The notes below the pieces were generated by a model that searched no databases, was not told the origin of the DNA, and saw only the letters and a list, made by a program, of their open reading frames with translations. From CALEAR01 sp035301485 (GTDB lineage: Bacteria > Pseudomonadota > Gammaproteobacteria > Pseudomonadales > Alcanivoracaceae), in contig DATGUF010000001.1 of the NCBI GenBank assembly GCA_035301485.1, positions 99,716-163,715 of the forward strand: a DNA stretch of 64,000 bases. Direction: 5' to 3'. This document shows positions 6,883-16,444 of this stretch, piece by piece. Each line of letters starts with the position of its first letter. The stretch's first letter is position 1. A program made the position numbers and the translations under genes.

Positions 6883-9600
6883 TTAGCTTTGTTCCTTGGC
6901 AATATAGGAGAAGGCGGTATGCGCTGTATCCTTGAGCTCGCCAAGCGTGATGTGGGTGGTGTGGGGATGGTGGGCCACTCTTTCGGCAGGTGCAGTAGTG
7001 CTGCCGAGTACCATGATAGCGATGTTTTCATGGCCAGCGTGGCGTAGGAGCGAGATGCTCTCAGCGGTGGCGGTATGGCTAGGTAATATAAGGAGGTCGC
7101 AAGGGGTGGCGCTAAGCACTTGGCCTATTTCTGCACTGCTATGTGTGTTGACAACGGTGGCACCGAGATCTGAAAGTAAGGCGGTAAGGTGTGCACGCAT
7201 CTCTAGTGACATGCCTGCCAAGAGCACTTTTTTGTTCATGAGTGCAGGCATAGCAATATTAATAGTGTTTTGAGGCTGCGTTAAGCCTTCGGCCAGTTGC
7301 TGATGTAGGTGCTGTGCAGAAAGAGGTTTAGGCAAAATAGCATAGAGGTTGTTGGTGGCCTCATCAATGGTTGATAAATCTTGCTTGTCACTGCCCATCA
7401 TCAGTAACAAAGGTGTGGGATGATGATCTAATTGTTCCTGTAACCGACGGACAAACTGTAAACCGCCCATGCCAGGTAAATTGCAGTCAAACAATACAGC
7501 GTCGTAGGGTTTGCCAAGCGTAACTTGATTGCGAATGCTAGCAAGTGCTTCACGAGGGTCATGGCTCACACTCACCAATAATCCCCAGCCCAACATTTGG
7601 CGGCGTAATATGCGTGTCACAGTTTGCGAGCTGTCCACAATGAGCAGTGTTTTGTGTTGAAAAATTTCTGCATCGAAGAGTGTTTGGTCGTTTTCTGGGT
7701 CTGCCGGGAGGGGGACGGTAAACCAAATTGTGGCAGCATTATCGTGAAGCCTGACGCCCGCTCGGCCGTTGATTTGCTCCACTAGCTGCCTGGCGATATG
7801 TAGGTTGCCTTCATTCTCTGGTTTAGTTTTGTGGTTGGTATCAAAAGGAAGAAAAGTTTCACCTGCTTGTTGTAACGCGGAACCAAATATTTCAAAGCGC
7901 ACATGATGGGGCTGAAATGGATCCATTCCTACTTCAATAATAAGTTCGCCCGTAACAGCATAGCGCAGGGCGCTACTAATAGTGTTGGTCAAGATTTGTT
8001 TGAGGCGTAAGGAATCCGTCAACACATAGGGTGGTACTGTGTTGTGAAAGTGTTGCAGTATCACTACATTTTTTTCATGCGCTCGGTCTGAGAAAATCGC
8101 GGCCACAAAGTCTAGTAGTTCAGGTAAATTAACCGAACTTTCCGGGGTGGGAGCGAAAGGCTCATTAATGCTTGTATATTCCAACACATCGTCGAGCATG
8201 TTTAATAGGCTGCGGCTCGAAGCTTGGATGCTCCGTAAATATTCGTGTTGGTTTTGAGTTAATGTGGTGTCTTTTAATATTTCTGCCATGCCCAAGGTAG
8301 CAATAACAGGAGTGCGAATTTCTTGATCTAAGTGCGACAGGGTTTCTTTCTGTGTGCGGTATTTAGTGTCGGCAATTTGTTCTGTAAGTGCTTTTTGATG
8401 ATTCGCTTTGAGGCGGTCAACATAAGCGCGGTTTAAGCCGATGCTTAGAATAATTCCTTTAAGTGCAGCTACGGATAAAATTGGCACCACGCTATTGATG
8501 GGGAATAATGTAGCGCCGTACTGGGTTGCAATGATGAAAGGCATTGCGCTGAGTGTGGGCAAAAGCGTTGCTAACAGTAAAAGCGCATTAGGAGTGCGCT
8601 GGATAATGAAAGCAATGCTGATGATGAAAAGAAAAATAATGCTCAGTAAGTAGAGGCTGCCGAGGACAAGAAAAGAAGTGGCAGTTTGCACGAAGATGGC
8701 CGTGCAAGTGCTCGCTAGTAGGGCGGTAATAATAATATAGAAAACAATATTAATGCGTGGACTGTGCTTAGCCACCCTAACAATTTCTTTACAGAGCAGT
8801 AATAAAAAAACGATAGCAAGGTGCGAGAGTATTAGTTCTAACGCACTGCCATTTATAAGGGTGCTGGCGACTTTAAATTCCCATTTGCCTAGGGCAATGG
8901 TGGTGGAAAGTAGAGTGGTGAGCAGGTAAAGCGATAAATATAACGAGGTGGCTTTACGAAAGCTGAGGTACAACAGAAAGCGGTAAATGGCCATAGCTAG
9001 TAAAAAGCCCGCAAGAAAAACGGGTAAGTACAGCCTTTTTCTATTTTGTTCTAGATGGTGTATGGGTTCTGATAGTTCAACTTGGTAAGTGAAAAAGCGT
9101 TGCGGATCAACTTTTAAATAGTATTGATTTTCAGTGTTAGGCGGTAAATACAGCAAATAACCACGCATAGGTTGGCGCAATTTGCTAACAAAAGACTGTT
9201 CGCTAGCTGTGCTCTGATTAGTGAGTTCGCGCCAAACACCATTATTCACTTCATAGGCTTCGATGCTGTGAAAGTGCCCAGGTGTTAGCGCTAGAAAAAA
9301 GTGTTGAACGAAATGCTGGTCGTTTTTCACGGCAAAACGTATCCACCAAGGGTCGTTACTAAACCCCAGTGAAACGCTTTTTTCGATAGCGGATACAAAG
9401 GTTAGTGTATGGTCGCCGCGTGTGATGGCTTCAATACTGGTGTTGTGCTCGTCGAGAGCGAACTGAGTGTAATCGGTAATGTTGGTGCTGCCGAAATCGG
9501 CATAGGCAATGAAAGGATAAAAAGATGCCATGGCCATCTTGCTAAGGCAGAGAAGTGCTACTATGAGCACTATGCTGAACCCATAAGATATGCGTTTCAT
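6883..9600 (-). CDS. 7TMR-DISM hybrid sensor kinase with degenerate catalytic motifs
   Basis: 905 residues. Order: signal peptide (~1-25), 7TMR-DISM extracellular domain (~40-180; NDPWWIRFAVKN, YYLKVDP), seven or so membrane helices (~190-390), HisKA-like helices (~405-475), HATPase-like region (~485-630), receiver 1 (~650-770) and receiver 2 (~785-905). The kinase H-box reads LDQEIRTP where families have SHEIRTP, so the phosphoacceptor His is Gln. The N-box reads TNTISSALRYA, and the glycine-rich DxGxG and GTGLGLA boxes are replaced by FGSALQQ and EGNLHIA. Receiver 1 keeps the phosphoacceptor Asp (VLFDCNLPGMGG) and Lys (LPKPL); receiver 2 has lost both (LLILPSH). It is probably a pseudokinase scaffold. 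It follows purD by 54 bases. Confidence 0.88.
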   Translation of the reverse strand: MKRISYGFSIVLIVALLCLSKMAMASFYPFIAYADFGSTNITDYTQFALDEHNTSIEAITRGDHTLTFVSAIEKSVSLGFSNDPWWIRFAVKNDQHFVQHFFLALTPGHFHSIEAYEVNNGVWRELTNQSTASEQSFVSKLRQPMRGYLLYLPPNTENQYYLKVDPQRFFTYQVELSEPIHHLEQNRKRLYLPVFLAGFLLAMAIYRFLLYLSFRKATSLYLSLYLLTTLLSTTIALGKWEFKVASTLINGSALELILSHLAIVFLLLLCKEIVRVAKHSPRINIVFYIIITALLASTCTAIFVQTATSFLVLGSLYLLSIIFLFIISIAFIIQRTPNALLLLATLLPTLSAMPFIIATQYGATLFPINSVVPILSVAALKGIILSIGLNRAYVDRLKANHQKALTEQIADTKYRTQKETLSHLDQEIRTPVIATLGMAEILKDTTLTQNQHEYLRSIQASSRSLLNMLDDVLEYTSINEPFAPTPESSVNLPELLDFVAAIFSDRAHEKNVVILQHFHNTVPPYVLTDSLRLKQILTNTISSALRYAVTGELIIEVGMDPFQPHHVRFEIFGSALQQAGETFLPFDTNHKTKPENEGNLHIARQLVEQINGRAGVRLHDNAATIWFTVPLPADPENDQTLFDAEIFQHKTLLIVDSSQTVTRILRRQMLGWGLLVSVSHDPREALASIRNQVTLGKPYDAVLFDCNLPGMGGLQFVRRLQEQLDHHPTPLLLMMGSDKQDLSTIDEATNNLYAILPKPLSAQHLHQQLAEGLTQPQNTINIAMPALMNKKVLLAGMSLEMRAHLTALLSDLGATVVNTHSSAEIGQVLSATPCDLLILPSHTATAESISLLRHAGHENIAIMVLGSTTAPAERVAHHPHTTHITLGELKDTAHTAFSYIAKEQS

Positions 9601-9625
9601 GGCACCTTTCTCCGAGGCGTTGTTA

Positions 9626-9651
9626 CAAGGCGGCCATCCTGTGGCCGCTTG
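9626..9651 (-). terminator. Hairpin after purD
   Basis: GC-rich stem caagcggcca / tggccg-c-cttg with one bulge and a 5-base loop, immediately downstream of the purD stop and upstream of the hybrid kinase gene. No long T run follows on the minus strand, so it may be a partial terminator. Confidence 0.5.
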
Positions 9652-9654
9652 GTA

Positions 9655-10941
9655 TTACGCTTCTTCTCTAGCGATAGCTAAGTAACCGATGTCGCGGCGG
9701 TAGTAACAGCCGTCCCATTGGATATTCTCAATGGCTTGGTAAGCCGCAGTTTGTGCTGCTTTCACAGTATCGCCCAAGGCGGTTACGCACAGCACGCGTC
9801 CACCACTAGTAACAACGTTTTCACCTTCTAGGCGTGTACCCGCATGGAAAACCTTTACCGATGCGCTATCAGCATCGCGCAGGCCCGTAATGACATCACC
9901 GGTTTGCGGTGTGTCGGGGTAGTTTGCGGCAGCCATAACAACACCTAGCGAGGGGCGTGGGTCCCACTGTGCGGTGGCTTGATCTAACTCACCAGCGAGT
10001 GCTGCTTGGATCAGTGTCACCATATCGCTTTGTAGGCGCATAATAATGGGCTGTGTTTCAGGATCACCAAAACGGCAGTTAAACTCGATGACTTTCGGCG
10101 TGCCTGTTTCATCGATCATCAGGCCCGCATAGAGGAAGCCCGAATAAGGAATGCCTTCGGCGGCCATGCCCTCAACAGTGGGCATAATTACTTCGTTCAT
10201 GGCGCGCTGATATACTTCATCGGTTACCACGGGGGCAGGGGAATAAGCGCCCATGCCGCCTGTATTGGGGCCTGTGTCAGCATCGCCAATACGTTTGTGG
10301 TCTTGGCTTGTGGCCATAGGAAGGACATTCTTGCCATCCACCATAACAATGAAACTGGCTTCTTCGCCGGTTAAGAACTCTTCGATCACCACGCGGTTGC
10401 CTGCTTCACCAAAGAGGTTGCCCGACAGCATGTCTTTAATGGCGGCTTCCGCTTCCTCTAAGGTCATGGCCACAATCACCCCTTTACCAGCGGCAAGGCC
10501 ATCTGCTTTTACAACAATGGGGGCGCCTTGTTCGCGCACGTAGGCGAGCGCTTCTGCTTCATCGGTGAAGTTTGCGTACTTCGCCGTGGGAATGTTGTGG
10601 CGAGCAAGAAAGTCTTTGCTAAAAGCCTTAGACCCTTCAAGTTGAGCTGCTTTTGCTGTGGGGCCGTAACAGGCAAGTCCCGCTGCGGTAAATGCATCCA
10701 CCACACCGTTAACCAGTGGCGCTTCTGGGCCCACAATAGCGAGATCGATGTTCTCTTGTTGCGCAAAAGCAACCAGTGCGGCGTTATCGAGCACATCAAT
10801 GGCTACGTTTTCAACCTTGTTTTCTAGGGCTGAGCCGGCATTGCCAGGCGCTACGTATACACGCTCTACTTGCTCTGATTGCGCAATTTTCCAAGCTAGG
10901 GCGTGCTCACGACCACCAGCACCGATAATTAAAATTTTCAT
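9655..10941 (-). CDS. purD: Phosphoribosylamine--glycine ligase
   Basis: 428 residues, full length. The N-terminal KILIIGAGGREHALAWK, the ATP-grasp segments PIVVKADGLAAGKGV and GEEASFIVMVDG, and the signature EFNCRFGDPETQP are all present. It makes glycinamide ribonucleotide in purine synthesis. It follows purH by 33 bases on the same strand, the usual purHD operon order. Confidence 0.98.
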   Translation of the reverse strand: MKILIIGAGGREHALAWKIAQSEQVERVYVAPGNAGSALENKVENVAIDVLDNAALVAFAQQENIDLAIVGPEAPLVNGVVDAFTAAGLACYGPTAKAAQLEGSKAFSKDFLARHNIPTAKYANFTDEAEALAYVREQGAPIVVKADGLAAGKGVIVAMTLEEAEAAIKDMLSGNLFGEAGNRVVIEEFLTGEEASFIVMVDGKNVLPMATSQDHKRIGDADTGPNTGGMGAYSPAPVVTDEVYQRAMNEVIMPTVEGMAAEGIPYSGFLYAGLMIDETGTPKVIEFNCRFGDPETQPIIMRLQSDMVTLIQAALAGELDQATAQWDPRPSLGVVMAAANYPDTPQTGDVITGLRDADSASVKVFHAGTRLEGENVVTSGGRVLCVTALGDTVKAAQTAAYQAIENIQWDGCYYRRDIGYLAIAREEA

Positions 10942-10974
10942 AGTTATACCCTCGGGTAAAACCCTGGTTTTAGT

Positions 10975-12537
10975 TTAGTGGCGGAAGTGACGCATGCCAG
11001 TGAATACCATGGCAATGTCATTTTCATCTGCTGCAGCGATAACCTCTTCGTCACGGATAGAACCGCCGGGTTGGATTACACAGCGCACACCCGCTTCAGC
11101 CGCGTTGTCGATACCATCGCGGAAGGGGAAGAAGGCATCTGATGCCATGGCTGAACCAGGCACAGAGAGCCCTGCGTGTTCAGCTTTGATAACGCCAATT
11201 CGAGCTGAGTTTACACGGCTCATTTGGCCAGCACCAACGCCAATGGTTTGGCCATCTTTGGCGTATACGATGGCGTTGGATTTAACGAATTTAGCTACTT
11301 GCCAGGCAAACAGTAAATCACGCAGTTCTTCTTCGCTAGGTGCGCGTTTAGTTACCACTTTTAGCTCGTCAATGGTGATGCTGCCGAGGTCTCTGTCTTG
11401 TACTAAGAGGCCGCCATTCACGCGTTTGTAATCGAACGCAGGTAGGCTGCTCTGCCATTCGCCACATACTAGCAAGCGTACGTTTTTCTTGGCAGATACA
11501 ACTTGCTGAGCTTCGGCGCTAGCGCTAGGGGCAATAATCACCTCAACAAACTGCTTGTCGGTAATAGCTTGCGCGGTAGCTGCATCAAGCTCGCGGTTAA
11601 AAGCGATAATGCCGCCAAAAGATGATTCTGGGTCGGTGGCAAAAGCTTTTTCATAAGCGGTTAAAATGTTGTCTGCCACTGCTACACCGCAGGGGTTTGC
11701 GTGTTTGACGATAACACAAGCGGGTGCGGTGAATTGCTTTACGCATTCAAGTGCAGCATCAGTGTCGGCAATGTTGTTGTAAGAAAGCTCTTTGCCCTGT
11801 AATTGTTTGGCGGTGGCGATAGAAGCTTCTTTAGGCGCTGCTTCACGGTAGAAAGCGGAGGCCTGATGTGGGTTTTCGCCATAACGTAAATCTTGTGCCT
11901 TAACAAACTGCAAGTTCATGGTGCGTGGGAAATCTTCACTGCCACCATTCACTTTTTGGCCGAAATAGTTGGCGATAGCGCCGTCATAGGCGGCGGTGTG
12001 TTCGAAAGCTTGAATGGCTAAATCGAAGCGGAATTCGTCAGAAAGGGCATTGTCCTGTGCATCCATTTCAGCGATTACTGCTGGGTAATCGGCAGGGTTG
12101 GTAACAATGCCCACGTAGGCGTTGTTTTTTGCTGCGGCACGCACCATGGTTGGGCCGCCAATGTCGATGTTTTCGATCGCATCAGCGAGGGTGCAGTCGG
12201 GGTTCGCCACGGTTTGTTCAAAAGGGTATAAATTCACTACCACTAAATCGATGGTACGAATTTGTTGCTCTTCTAGTACCGCATCATCTTGCCCGCGGCG
12301 CGCTAAAATGCCGCCGTGAATCTTCGGGTGTAGCGTTTTTACGCGACCATCCATCATTTCAGGAAAGCCAGTGTAATCAGACACTTCTTGCACTGTTAAG
12401 CCGGCTTCTTGCAGGGCTTTGAAGGTGCCACCTGTAGAAAGTAACTGAACATTGCGCTGTTCAAGCGCGCGTGCAAAGTCTACTACATCTGTTTTGTCAG
12501 AAACGCTAATTAAAGCCCGTTGGATTTTGTTGGCCAT
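10975..12537 (-). CDS. purH: AICAR transformylase / IMP cyclohydrolase
   Basis: 520 residues. The N-terminal cyclohydrolase domain has ALISVSDKT, LLSTGGTFKAL and VKTLHPKIHGGIL; the C-terminal transformylase domain has QDLRYGENPHQASAFY, VIVKHANPCGVA and SDAFFPFRDGID. It catalyses the last two steps of IMP synthesis. It lies downstream of dusB-fis but behind a strong hairpin terminator, so a separate promoter in the 74-base gap, or read-through, is needed. Confidence 0.98.
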   Translation of the reverse strand: MANKIQRALISVSDKTDVVDFARALEQRNVQLLSTGGTFKALQEAGLTVQEVSDYTGFPEMMDGRVKTLHPKIHGGILARRGQDDAVLEEQQIRTIDLVVVNLYPFEQTVANPDCTLADAIENIDIGGPTMVRAAAKNNAYVGIVTNPADYPAVIAEMDAQDNALSDEFRFDLAIQAFEHTAAYDGAIANYFGQKVNGGSEDFPRTMNLQFVKAQDLRYGENPHQASAFYREAAPKEASIATAKQLQGKELSYNNIADTDAALECVKQFTAPACVIVKHANPCGVAVADNILTAYEKAFATDPESSFGGIIAFNRELDAATAQAITDKQFVEVIIAPSASAEAQQVVSAKKNVRLLVCGEWQSSLPAFDYKRVNGGLLVQDRDLGSITIDELKVVTKRAPSEEELRDLLFAWQVAKFVKSNAIVYAKDGQTIGVGAGQMSRVNSARIGVIKAEHAGLSVPGSAMASDAFFPFRDGIDNAAEAGVRCVIQPGGSIRDEEVIAAADENDIAMVFTGMRHFRH

Positions 12538-12570
12538 GAGTTGGTTACCTTGATGAGCCTGTAAGTGAAA

Positions 12571-12595
12571 AGAAAAAGGGCAGTCGCCTGCCCTT
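12571..12595 (-). terminator. Rho-independent terminator after fis
   Basis: On the minus strand an 8-bp perfect stem AAGGGCAG / CTGCCCTT with a 4-base loop runs into TTTCTTTT. It lies 16 bases after the fis stop and separates dusB-fis from purH. Confidence 0.85.
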
Positions 12596-12611
12596 GTTGG
12601 GAACGCGTCGG

Positions 12612-12935
12612 TTAGAGCATTCCATATTGCTTAAGTTTTTTCCGTAGTGTGCCGCGGTTTAACCCTAGGATTTCGGCGGCGCGTGTTTGGTTACCACGGG
12701 TGTACTTCAAGATTTTTTCCAATAATGGAATTTCCATTTCAGCAAGAACCATTTTGTACAGTTCTGCAGGCTCTTCGCCTTCTAGGTTATTGAAGTACTC
12801 GATTAGAGAACGACGCACACAGGTGCGTAACGTTTCTTCATAATCCGCTTGTGTCAGGGTTAAAGTTGGAGCGGGTGGTCTACGTCTTTCGGCGGTATTC
12901 ATGCTAGTTAATGTCCGTGCGGCTGAATTGTTCAT
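12612..12935 (-). CDS. fis: DNA-binding protein Fis
   Basis: 107 residues, slightly longer than the 98 of enterobacterial Fis because of an N-terminal Pro/Arg/Thr-rich stretch. The C-terminal helix-turn-helix GNQTRAAEILGLNRGTLRKKLKQYGM is highly conserved. Fis is a nucleoid protein and growth-phase regulator. It overlaps the dusB stop by four bases, the standard dusB-fis operon of gammaproteobacteria. A later ATG at residue 12 is a possible alternative start. Confidence 0.96.
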   Translation of the reverse strand: MNNSAARTLTSMNTAERRRPPAPTLTLTQADYEETLRTCVRRSLIEYFNNLEGEEPAELYKMVLAEMEIPLLEKILKYTRGNQTRAAEILGLNRGTLRKKLKQYGML

Positions 12936-13993
12936 GCGGCCAATCCTCTCTTACGTAATTTATTGGGTGATGGGTTGGCGGCGTGTACCATTCTGTACCC
13001 ACCAAGATCAATACGATCGGTGGTGCGACTAAGGTTTAAAAAGTATTGCTCTACAGCGTCGTGCTGAGCACTCGCATCCATGAGCTGATTGAATTGCTTG
13101 CGGAAGTCCATGCCTTCAGGCAATGCTTGTGTGTACCAACCCAAATGTTTGCGGGCGATACGAACACCAGCATCTTCACCATAAAGTTGATGCAAAGCAT
13201 GTAAATGTGCAGTTACGCGATGCGCAACTTCCGTTACATCCGGAGCCTGAGGTAGTTCACCATGAGTGAGAAAATGGGCTGTGTCGCGGAAGATCCACGG
13301 GTTGCCCTGTGCGGCGCGGCCGATCATGATACCACTCGCGCCAGTGGTTTCCAGTACTTGCTTCGCTTTGTAGGGGCAATTAATGTCGCCATTGGCGTAC
13401 ACAGGTAAGCTAACTGCTTGAACTACTTCACGAATTGTATCGTATTCTGCTTCGCCCTTAAAGCGGCACGCGCGTGTGCGGCCATGCACAGCAAGGGCTT
13501 GGATACCACTGTTTTCTGCGAGCCGTGCGATGCGAACGGCATTTTTGCTGTCTGGGCACCAACCGGTTCGGATCTTTAATGTAACGGGCACGGCAACGGC
13601 GTTGACCACTGCTGCAAGAATGTCTGCCACTAGGATTTCATCTTGCATAAGGGCTGAGCCTGCTGCTTTTTTACATACTTTCTTGGCGGGGCAGCCCATG
13701 TTGATGTCGATAATTTGAGCACCAAGTTCCACATTGCGCTGCGCCGCTTCCGCCATCATAGCGGGGTCGTTACCTAATATTTGTACAGATATAGGGCCAG
13801 GCTCATCGCGGTGAGGTAGGCGGGTACGCGATTTTTGGGTATCCCAAAGGCGCGTATCACTGGTTACCATTTCAGCCACTACTAAGCCTGCGCCAAGCTC
13901 TCTGCAGAGCTGGCGAAAAGGCCTATCTGTCACGCCAGCCATGGGGGCTAGGGCGAGGCAGTTAGATACATTGTGGGGGCCGATGGAGAGCAT
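12932..13993 (-). CDS. dusB: tRNA-dihydrouridine synthase B
   Basis: 353 residues. Seen: the FMN-binding start LALAPMAGVTDRPFRQLC, the DIDINMGCPAKKVCKKAAGSAL segment with the catalytic Cys, LAVHGRTRACRFKG, and YANGDINC / GIMIGRAAQGNPWIF. It reduces uridine to dihydrouridine in tRNA. It is the first gene of the dusB-fis operon; a candidate promoter lies about 75 bases upstream. Confidence 0.97.
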   Translation of the reverse strand: MLSIGPHNVSNCLALAPMAGVTDRPFRQLCRELGAGLVVAEMVTSDTRLWDTQKSRTRLPHRDEPGPISVQILGNDPAMMAEAAQRNVELGAQIIDINMGCPAKKVCKKAAGSALMQDEILVADILAAVVNAVAVPVTLKIRTGWCPDSKNAVRIARLAENSGIQALAVHGRTRACRFKGEAEYDTIREVVQAVSLPVYANGDINCPYKAKQVLETTGASGIMIGRAAQGNPWIFRDTAHFLTHGELPQAPDVTEVAHRVTAHLHALHQLYGEDAGVRIARKHLGWYTQALPEGMDFRKQFNQLMDASAQHDAVEQYFLNLSRTTDRIDLGGYRMVHAANPSPNKLRKRGLAA

Positions 13994-14068
13994 ATTTAAC
14001 CACTAATAACTGTAAGGCGGGCATAAAGCGCTATGCCGCCATTTAAAGATAGATAAATTAAGGGGCGC

Positions 14069-14074
14069 ATTATA
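14069..14074 (-). promoter_or_regulatory. Candidate -10 element of the dusB-fis promoter
   Basis: Minus-strand TATAAT (perfect -10 consensus) lies 76 bases before the dusB start; a weak -35 (TTTATC-like) sits about 17-18 bases upstream. The element is embedded in an inverted pair gggcg / cgccc that could be a regulatory site. Inferred from sequence only. Confidence 0.5.
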
Positions 14075-14155
14075 GGGAATACGCCCTTAAGGATAAACAG
14101 CAGAAGTGATTAAATTATCCGCTGTATGAAAAATAAGCAAAAATATTTTTGCGGG

Positions 14156-15031
14156 TTATTTGCGACGTCCGTGTACGAGCACCCATTCTCCCATGGTGGT
14201 GTTGGGTTCTAAGTGAGTCTTGCCACTATAAGCATCGCGCACCATTTCTGCTTGGTCGAGCAAAATACCCGATAGGCCTAGGTGTGCGTTGGGTGCACAA
14301 AAACCAAGAATATGATCGGCAAGATTAACCAGTGGTTCGGCTAAGATGTTAGCAACCACCACCTCGTATTGCCGTGCCGGTAACTCTTCAGGAGGCATGC
14401 AAAACAGGCGTTCAGATACGCCATTAAGTTTCGCATTTTCGCGTGTGGCTAAGAGGGCCTGAGGGTCAATGTCGCAGGCGAAAGCGGCTTCAGCGCCTAA
14501 GAGCAAGGCGGCAATGGCTAGTACGCCAGAGCCCGAGCCATAGTCTAGGACAGTTTTACCTTGCAAATCCAAGCCTTCTAGCCAAGTGAGGCATAGCGCT
14601 GTGGTTTCATGGGTGCCCGTACCAAAGGCTAGGCCTGGGTCCAAGTGAAGGTTCACAGCATTGGGTTCGGGCGGTTCCGTCCAACTAGGTACAATCCATA
14701 AGCGCTCCCCAAATTGCATTGGGTGGAAGTCGGCCATCCAAGCGCGTTCCCATGCTTGCTCTGCTAAGGGCTCAAATACTAAATCCGCCGGTAAGCCACC
14801 CATTTGTTGGGCTATCTCTAAGAGTAATGCCTCTTGGTTAATGTCGGCTGCAAATAAGGCGGTGATGGTGACTTGCCGCCATAAGGGGGTGGTGCCGGGG
14901 GGCGGTTCAAAGATCGGTTCATCTGCGCTGTCTGTAAGGCTTACAGAGTAGGCGCCCAAGCCCAACATGAGTTCTTCAACGAACTCAGCTTGGGCTTGAT
15001 CAGTAGGGTAATGTAATTGTAACCAAGCCAT
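14156..15031 (-). CDS. prmA: Ribosomal protein L11 methyltransferase
   Basis: 291 residues from the ATG at 15031, which has a GGGA ribosome-binding site six to seven bases upstream and gives the usual start MAWLQLHYP; an in-frame start 14 codons earlier would add unconserved residues. The SAM-binding motif VLDYGSGSGVLAIAA and LDPGLAFGTGTHETTALCL are typical. It trimethylates L11. It starts 42 bases after accC on the same strand. Confidence 0.96.
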   Translation of the reverse strand: MAWLQLHYPTDQAQAEFVEELMLGLGAYSVSLTDSADEPIFEPPPGTTPLWRQVTITALFAADINQEALLLEIAQQMGGLPADLVFEPLAEQAWERAWMADFHPMQFGERLWIVPSWTEPPEPNAVNLHLDPGLAFGTGTHETTALCLTWLEGLDLQGKTVLDYGSGSGVLAIAALLLGAEAAFACDIDPQALLATRENAKLNGVSERLFCMPPEELPARQYEVVVANILAEPLVNLADHILGFCAPNAHLGLSGILLDQAEMVRDAYSGKTHLEPNTTMGEWVLVHGRRK

Positions 15032-15073
15032 GTGTGTCCCATCAGTTGTGAGGGCGGCAGGCTTGTGTGTCAA

Positions 15074-16417
15074 TTACTTCGAGAGTTTTTTCTCGAGGTA
15101 GTGAATGTCTACACCGCCGGCCGCAAAGTTCTTGTCGCGGAATATCTTATCACGATGCAGGGCCACATTGCTGTGAATACCTTCAATAACGATTTCATCG
15201 AGGGCATTTTGCATTCTTTTAAAGGCCGTTTTTCTATCGGGCCCCCAGGTAATGATTTTTGCAATGAGCGAATCATAGAAGGGTGGCACGGTATAACCGC
15301 TATAAAGGTGTGAGTCCATGCGAATGCCATTACCGCCAGGAGCATGGTAGTGCGTGATGGTGCCAGGGCTAGGTGTAAAATGCTCTGGGTGTTCCGCGTT
15401 AACACGTACTTCGAAAGAGTGCCCAGTGAGAACAACGTCTTCTTGGCGGATAGACAGTGGGTTGCCTGCCGCAATAGAAAGTTGTTCTTTGACGAGGTCT
15501 ACACCGGTGATCATTTCTGTGATGGGGTGCTCTACTTGGATACGCGTGTTCATTTCAATAAAGAAGAACTCGCCATCTTCATACAAGAATTCAAAGGTAC
15601 CGGCGCCGCGGTAGCCGATCTTGATGCAGGCATCTACACAGCGTTGGGCAACTTCGTCACGAAGCTCTGCAGGAATGCCTGGTGCTGGGCCTTCTTCCAC
15701 TACTTTTTGGTGGCGGCGTTGCAAAGAGCAATCGCGGTCACCAAGGTGTACGGCGTTGCCTTGGCCGTCAGCAATTACTTGAATTTCTACGTGGCGTGGC
15801 TTAGTTAGAAAACGCTCCATGTACAAGGTGCCGTCACCAAAGACGCTTTTTGCTTCGCTGCGTGTCATGGTAATGCTATGGGGCAACTCATCCATGGATT
15901 CCACAACGCGCATACCACGGCCACCACCGCCTGCGGCTGCTTTTACAATTAAAGGGAAGCCAATTTTTTCAGCGATCGCGCGATTTTCTTCGATGTCGTC
16001 GCCAATGGGGCCGTCAGAGCCAGGAACAGTGGGAATGCCCGCTTTGCGCATGGCTGCAATGGCAGATACTTTATCACCCATGAGGCGAATGGTGTCTGCT
16101 TTGGGCCCAATAAAAATGAAGCCAGAGTGCTCGACACATTCTGCAAAGTGCGCGTTTTCAGCTAGGAAACCATAGCCTGGGTGAATAGCATCGGCATTGG
16201 TGACTTCAGCTGCACTTAAAATGGCAGGCAAGTTTAAATAAGAATCCGTTGCTGCCGCCGGCCCAATACAAACGGCTTCGTCAGCGAGGCGAACGTGCAT
16301 GAGGTCTGCGTCTGGTTTTGAGTACACTGCCACAGTGGCGATGTCGAGCTCTTTGCAAGCCCGTAAGATGCGCAGCGCAATCTCACCACGGTTGGCGATA
16401 AGCACTTTTTTTAACAT
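15074..16417 (-). CDS. accC: Acetyl-CoA carboxylase, biotin carboxylase subunit
   Basis: 447 residues, the family length. LKKVLIANRGEIALRILRAC at the start, the ATP-grasp glycine loop KAAAGGGGRGMRV, the metal/biotin site segment FFIEMNTRIQVEHPITEM and RVNAEHPE are all present. With AccB it carboxylates biotin, the first step of fatty acid synthesis. It follows accB by 27 bases. Confidence 0.98.
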   Translation of the reverse strand: MLKKVLIANRGEIALRILRACKELDIATVAVYSKPDADLMHVRLADEAVCIGPAAATDSYLNLPAILSAAEVTNADAIHPGYGFLAENAHFAECVEHSGFIFIGPKADTIRLMGDKVSAIAAMRKAGIPTVPGSDGPIGDDIEENRAIAEKIGFPLIVKAAAGGGGRGMRVVESMDELPHSITMTRSEAKSVFGDGTLYMERFLTKPRHVEIQVIADGQGNAVHLGDRDCSLQRRHQKVVEEGPAPGIPAELRDEVAQRCVDACIKIGYRGAGTFEFLYEDGEFFFIEMNTRIQVEHPITEMITGVDLVKEQLSIAAGNPLSIRQEDVVLTGHSFEVRVNAEHPEHFTPSPGTITHYHAPGGNGIRMDSHLYSGYTVPPFYDSLIAKIITWGPDRKTAFKRMQNALDEIVIEGIHSNVALHRDKIFRDKNFAAGGVDIHYLEKKLSK

Positions 16418-16444
16418 TGATAGTGTCCTGCTAGTAGCACAGTT

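Noticed and set aside
14137..14152. Palindrome gcaaaaat/atttttgc after prmA as a terminator
   Set aside because: Stem is almost only A/T with no loop of useful size; too weak to call.
15344..15808. 154-residue plus-strand open frame opposite accC
   Set aside because: Antisense to the conserved biotin carboxylase gene, no ribosome-binding site, no recognisable motif.
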